Below are positions 5,008 to 6,460 of a stretch of 6,460 nt of DNA, in pieces. The first letter of the stretch is position 1, and each line of letters begins with the position of its first letter. Under the pieces are notes generated by a model. It had not been told where the DNA came from. It saw only the letters and a list, made by a program, of their open reading frames with translations, and did not search any database. Position numbers and translations under genes: made by a program. The stretch spans positions 1-6,460 of the forward strand of contig CANRLD010000099.1 in NCBI GenBank assembly GCA_947631375.1, given 5' to 3'. Source of the stretch: an uncultured Methylophaga sp. GTDB lineage: Bacteria > Pseudomonadota > Gammaproteobacteria > Nitrosococcales > Methylophagaceae.

Positions 5008-5676
5008 TTAATGATGATGTTCGCCGGTACCATCCACCACTCTGACAAATGGTGCCGGATATTGCAGAACCTGTGGTGTATGCGCATGGACTGGGTCGTG
5101 CGCAGTATCTGCATGCTGATGATGGTGCTGATGGCCGCTATGGTCAGCATGATCCGCTTGAGTTTCATCATCCGTTTTCAGCTGATGACCGTGATGCTGA
5201 TGACTTGCATGTGAATCAGTTTTTACCGGTTCAGCTTGCGGAATCTGATCCCAGACCAGTTGACCGGATTCACACTCCTGGGTAACCGGGAAATACAGCA
5301 CACTGGTTGCACCAACACCAATACGTCCACGAAAGATAAATTCGTCAAAATGAATGTCATGCAATGTATTGCCAAACCAGCTGATTTGACGAACCGTTTC
5401 GGTAATTTCTATTCCATCCCGAAAATATGGCCGCTCAACCGGTTTTTTGACAATTTCCAACTGCCAGCCGGCTTTCGGCATAGGTTTCACAAACTGCAAA
5501 CCTTCTGGAATATCGACAGTAACACGGGTTGTTGAAGAACCATCACAACCGTGGATAAGAGTCACAATACCTTTGTAATAACTGCCACTCTCGGCCTGAT
5601 TTGGCTCCAGCGATGCATGAGAATGCGCCATACCGGGCAGTAGCAGGGCTATCCAGAAAAATTTACTTTTCATCAT
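5008..5676 (-). CDS. DUF1775/YcnI-type secreted copper-binding protein with histidine-rich C-terminal tail
   Basis: An exported protein of 222 residues from the ATG at 5676. Known for the family: B. subtilis YcnI binds Cu(II) through the N-terminal histidine left after signal cleavage. Seen here: signal peptide 1-19 ending AHS, so His20 becomes the new N-terminus (HASLEP). The DUF1775 core follows with GSYYKG (31-36), HGCDGSSTTRVTVDIPEG (42-59), KPMPKAGW (64-71), ISWFGNTL (98-105) and QECESGQLVWDQIP (133-146). C44 and C135 are the likely disulfide pair. The oddity is the tail: residues 149-199 hold 15 histidines among Asp, Ala and Gln, and the protein ends HHH, giving 18 in the last 74 residues. 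That suggests a metal-buffering arm added to the single-site core. The gene follows rep by 67 bases without a visible terminator. Choice of start: TTG at 5682 would lie one base from the AGGT motif, whereas ATG 5676 has normal spacing. Identity is firm; metal choice is inferred. Confidence 0.9.
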   Translation of the reverse strand: MMKSKFFWIALLLPGMAHSHASLEPNQAESGSYYKGIVTLIHGCDGSSTTRVTVDIPEGLQFVKPMPKAGWQLEIVKKPVERPYFRDGIEITETVRQISWFGNTLHDIHFDEFIFRGRIGVGATSVLYFPVTQECESGQLVWDQIPQAEPVKTDSHASHQHHGHQLKTDDETQADHADHSGHQHHHQHADTAHDPVHAHTPQVLQYPAPFVRVVDGTGEHHH

Positions 5677-5682
5677 GTTCAA

Positions 5683-5687
5683 ACCTA
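5683..5687 (-). promoter_or_regulatory. Ribosome binding site deciding the DUF1775 start
   Basis: Minus strand TAGGT, six bases before the ATG at 5676 and only one base before an in-frame TTG at 5682. The spacing favours the ATG, or the ATG directly after it at 5673. The choice does not change the mature protein, since it lies inside the signal peptide. Confidence 0.55.
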
Positions 5688-5743
5688 ATGTTAATTGGCG
5701 ACTCGCACCAGTTCATCAAATTAATAGCGGCTGAATCAACGCT

Positions 5744-6460
5744 TTATTTCAACATATCCCGAATATTGGATAAATGCGCTTTGCCACGTTCTTTTCGTTC
5801 TTCCGGATCAATCTGTGTTTTTTCAGTCATCCAGATCAAATCATCAGCCGGCAATTCGCGCAAGAACCGGCTTTCTTCACAATCCACTTTCTCGCCATAG
5901 CGTTTCCGTGTATTGGCCAGCGTCATCACCAGACTGCGCTGTGCCCGGGTAATCCCGACATAGGCCAGACGCCGCTCTTCTTCGATGGAATCTTCTTCGA
6001 TACTGGTACGATGGGGCAATATTTCCTCTTCCATGCCGACGATAAACACGTGCGGGAATTCCAGCCCTTTGGCAGCATGCAAAGTCATTAAATGCACGGC
6101 ATCGGCCTGATTTTCGTCCGCCTGTCGATCCATAATATCCATCAGGGTTAATCTGGCAGCAATATCGCCTATCGATTTTTCTTCGAGATCCTGCTCGATC
6201 ATTCGTTCAATCCAGCTGACCAGTTCCTCAACATTTTCCATCCGCCGATTGGCTTTATTGGGGTCACCACTGACCTCTTCCAGCCAGGCACGGTAATTGA
6301 TTTCTTCGATCATATCCTTGATCGCATCGAGCAGATTACCGCGCGCTGCCCGATCGGCAATATCAATCAACCAGCGGGTAAATATTTCCAGATTCTGTAC
6401 CGATTTGGGCGGCAGACTTTCGGCCAGTCCCATTTCAAAACAGGCACCAAACATACTGGT
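5744..6460 (-). CDS. rep: ATP-dependent DNA helicase Rep, C-terminal part (cut by window edge)
   Basis: The last 238 residues of a superfamily 1A 3'-5' helicase of about 670 residues; the 5' part lies beyond the window, and the frame stays open through the last base. Role: Rep unwinds DNA ahead of the replication fork and helps it pass protein blocks and restart; it acts in the cytoplasm with the replisome. Seen here: motif V (DAVHLMTLHAAKGLEFPHVF, visible residues 120-139) and motif VI (EERRLAYVGITRAQR, 161-175) with the ATP-contacting arginine 172. The Rep-type segments GMEEEILPH (142-150), SRFLRELPADDLIW (197-210) and HLSNIRDML (229-237) follow E. coli Rep closely and favour Rep over UvrD or PcrA. 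The stop is TAA at 5744-5746. No terminator is visible in the 67 bases before the next gene, so some read-through into it is likely. Confidence 0.95.
   Translation of the reverse strand, partial: TSMFGACFEMGLAESLPPKSVQNLEIFTRWLIDIADRAARGNLLDAIKDMIEEINYRAWLEEVSGDPNKANRRMENVEELVSWIERMIEQDLEEKSIGDIAARLTLMDIMDRQADENQADAVHLMTLHAAKGLEFPHVFIVGMEEEILPHRTSIEEDSIEEERRLAYVGITRAQRSLVMTLANTRKRYGEKVDCEESRFLRELPADDLIWMTEKTQIDPEERKERGKAHLSNIRDMLK

Noticed and set aside
5011..5535. Plus-strand open frames over the DUF1775 gene
   Set aside because: They are the antisense of a clear conserved protein; the His codons give long met- and asp-rich open frames by composition.

Overview
The window comes from a proteobacterium, most likely a gammaproteobacterium of moderate GC. 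The evidence is a Rep helicase that follows E. coli Rep closely through its C-terminal domain, a complete yfiR-yfiN-yfiB c-di-GMP signalling operon in the order known from Pseudomonas aeruginosa and E. coli, and outer-membrane genes (a lipoprotein and a TonB-dependent receptor remnant). A genus cannot be named from the sequence alone. Every gene I can support is on the minus strand, so transcription runs from high to low coordinates.

Right part (6460 to 4900): the C-terminal third of rep runs in from beyond the window. It is followed 67 bases later by a secreted DUF1775/YcnI-type copper-binding protein with a long histidine-rich tail. A strong 34-nt hairpin and a good sigma70-like promoter lie between this gene and a TonB-dependent receptor.

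Middle part (4888 to 2905): this is an eroded stretch. The receptor keeps its start, signal peptide and plug but has two opposite single-base indels, an internal deletion and no beta-barrel end. Next is an intact, unrecognised gene for a 218-residue membrane-anchored, helix-rich protein with a good ribosome binding site. Directly after it lies a short C-terminal scrap of a MarC-family membrane protein, then about 500 bases with no gene but several small palindromes. The intact orphan gene between two gene fragments looks like the scar of an insertion or rearrangement.

Left part (2904 to 1): yfiR, yfiN and yfiB form a compact operon with gaps of 1 and 30 bases. By homology YfiN is an inner-membrane diguanylate cyclase, YfiR its periplasmic inhibitor, and YfiB the outer-membrane lipoprotein that removes YfiR. 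Together they would turn envelope or redox stress into c-di-GMP and surface attachment. After a 245-base gap comes the start of a divergent Tag-type DNA-3-methyladenine glycosylase, cut by the window edge.

I found no RNA gene, CRISPR array, transposase or complete mobile element. The strongest leads for novelty are the orphan membrane gene in the scar and the histidine-rich DUF1775 protein beside a dead receptor. The yfiRNB operon is a known system.
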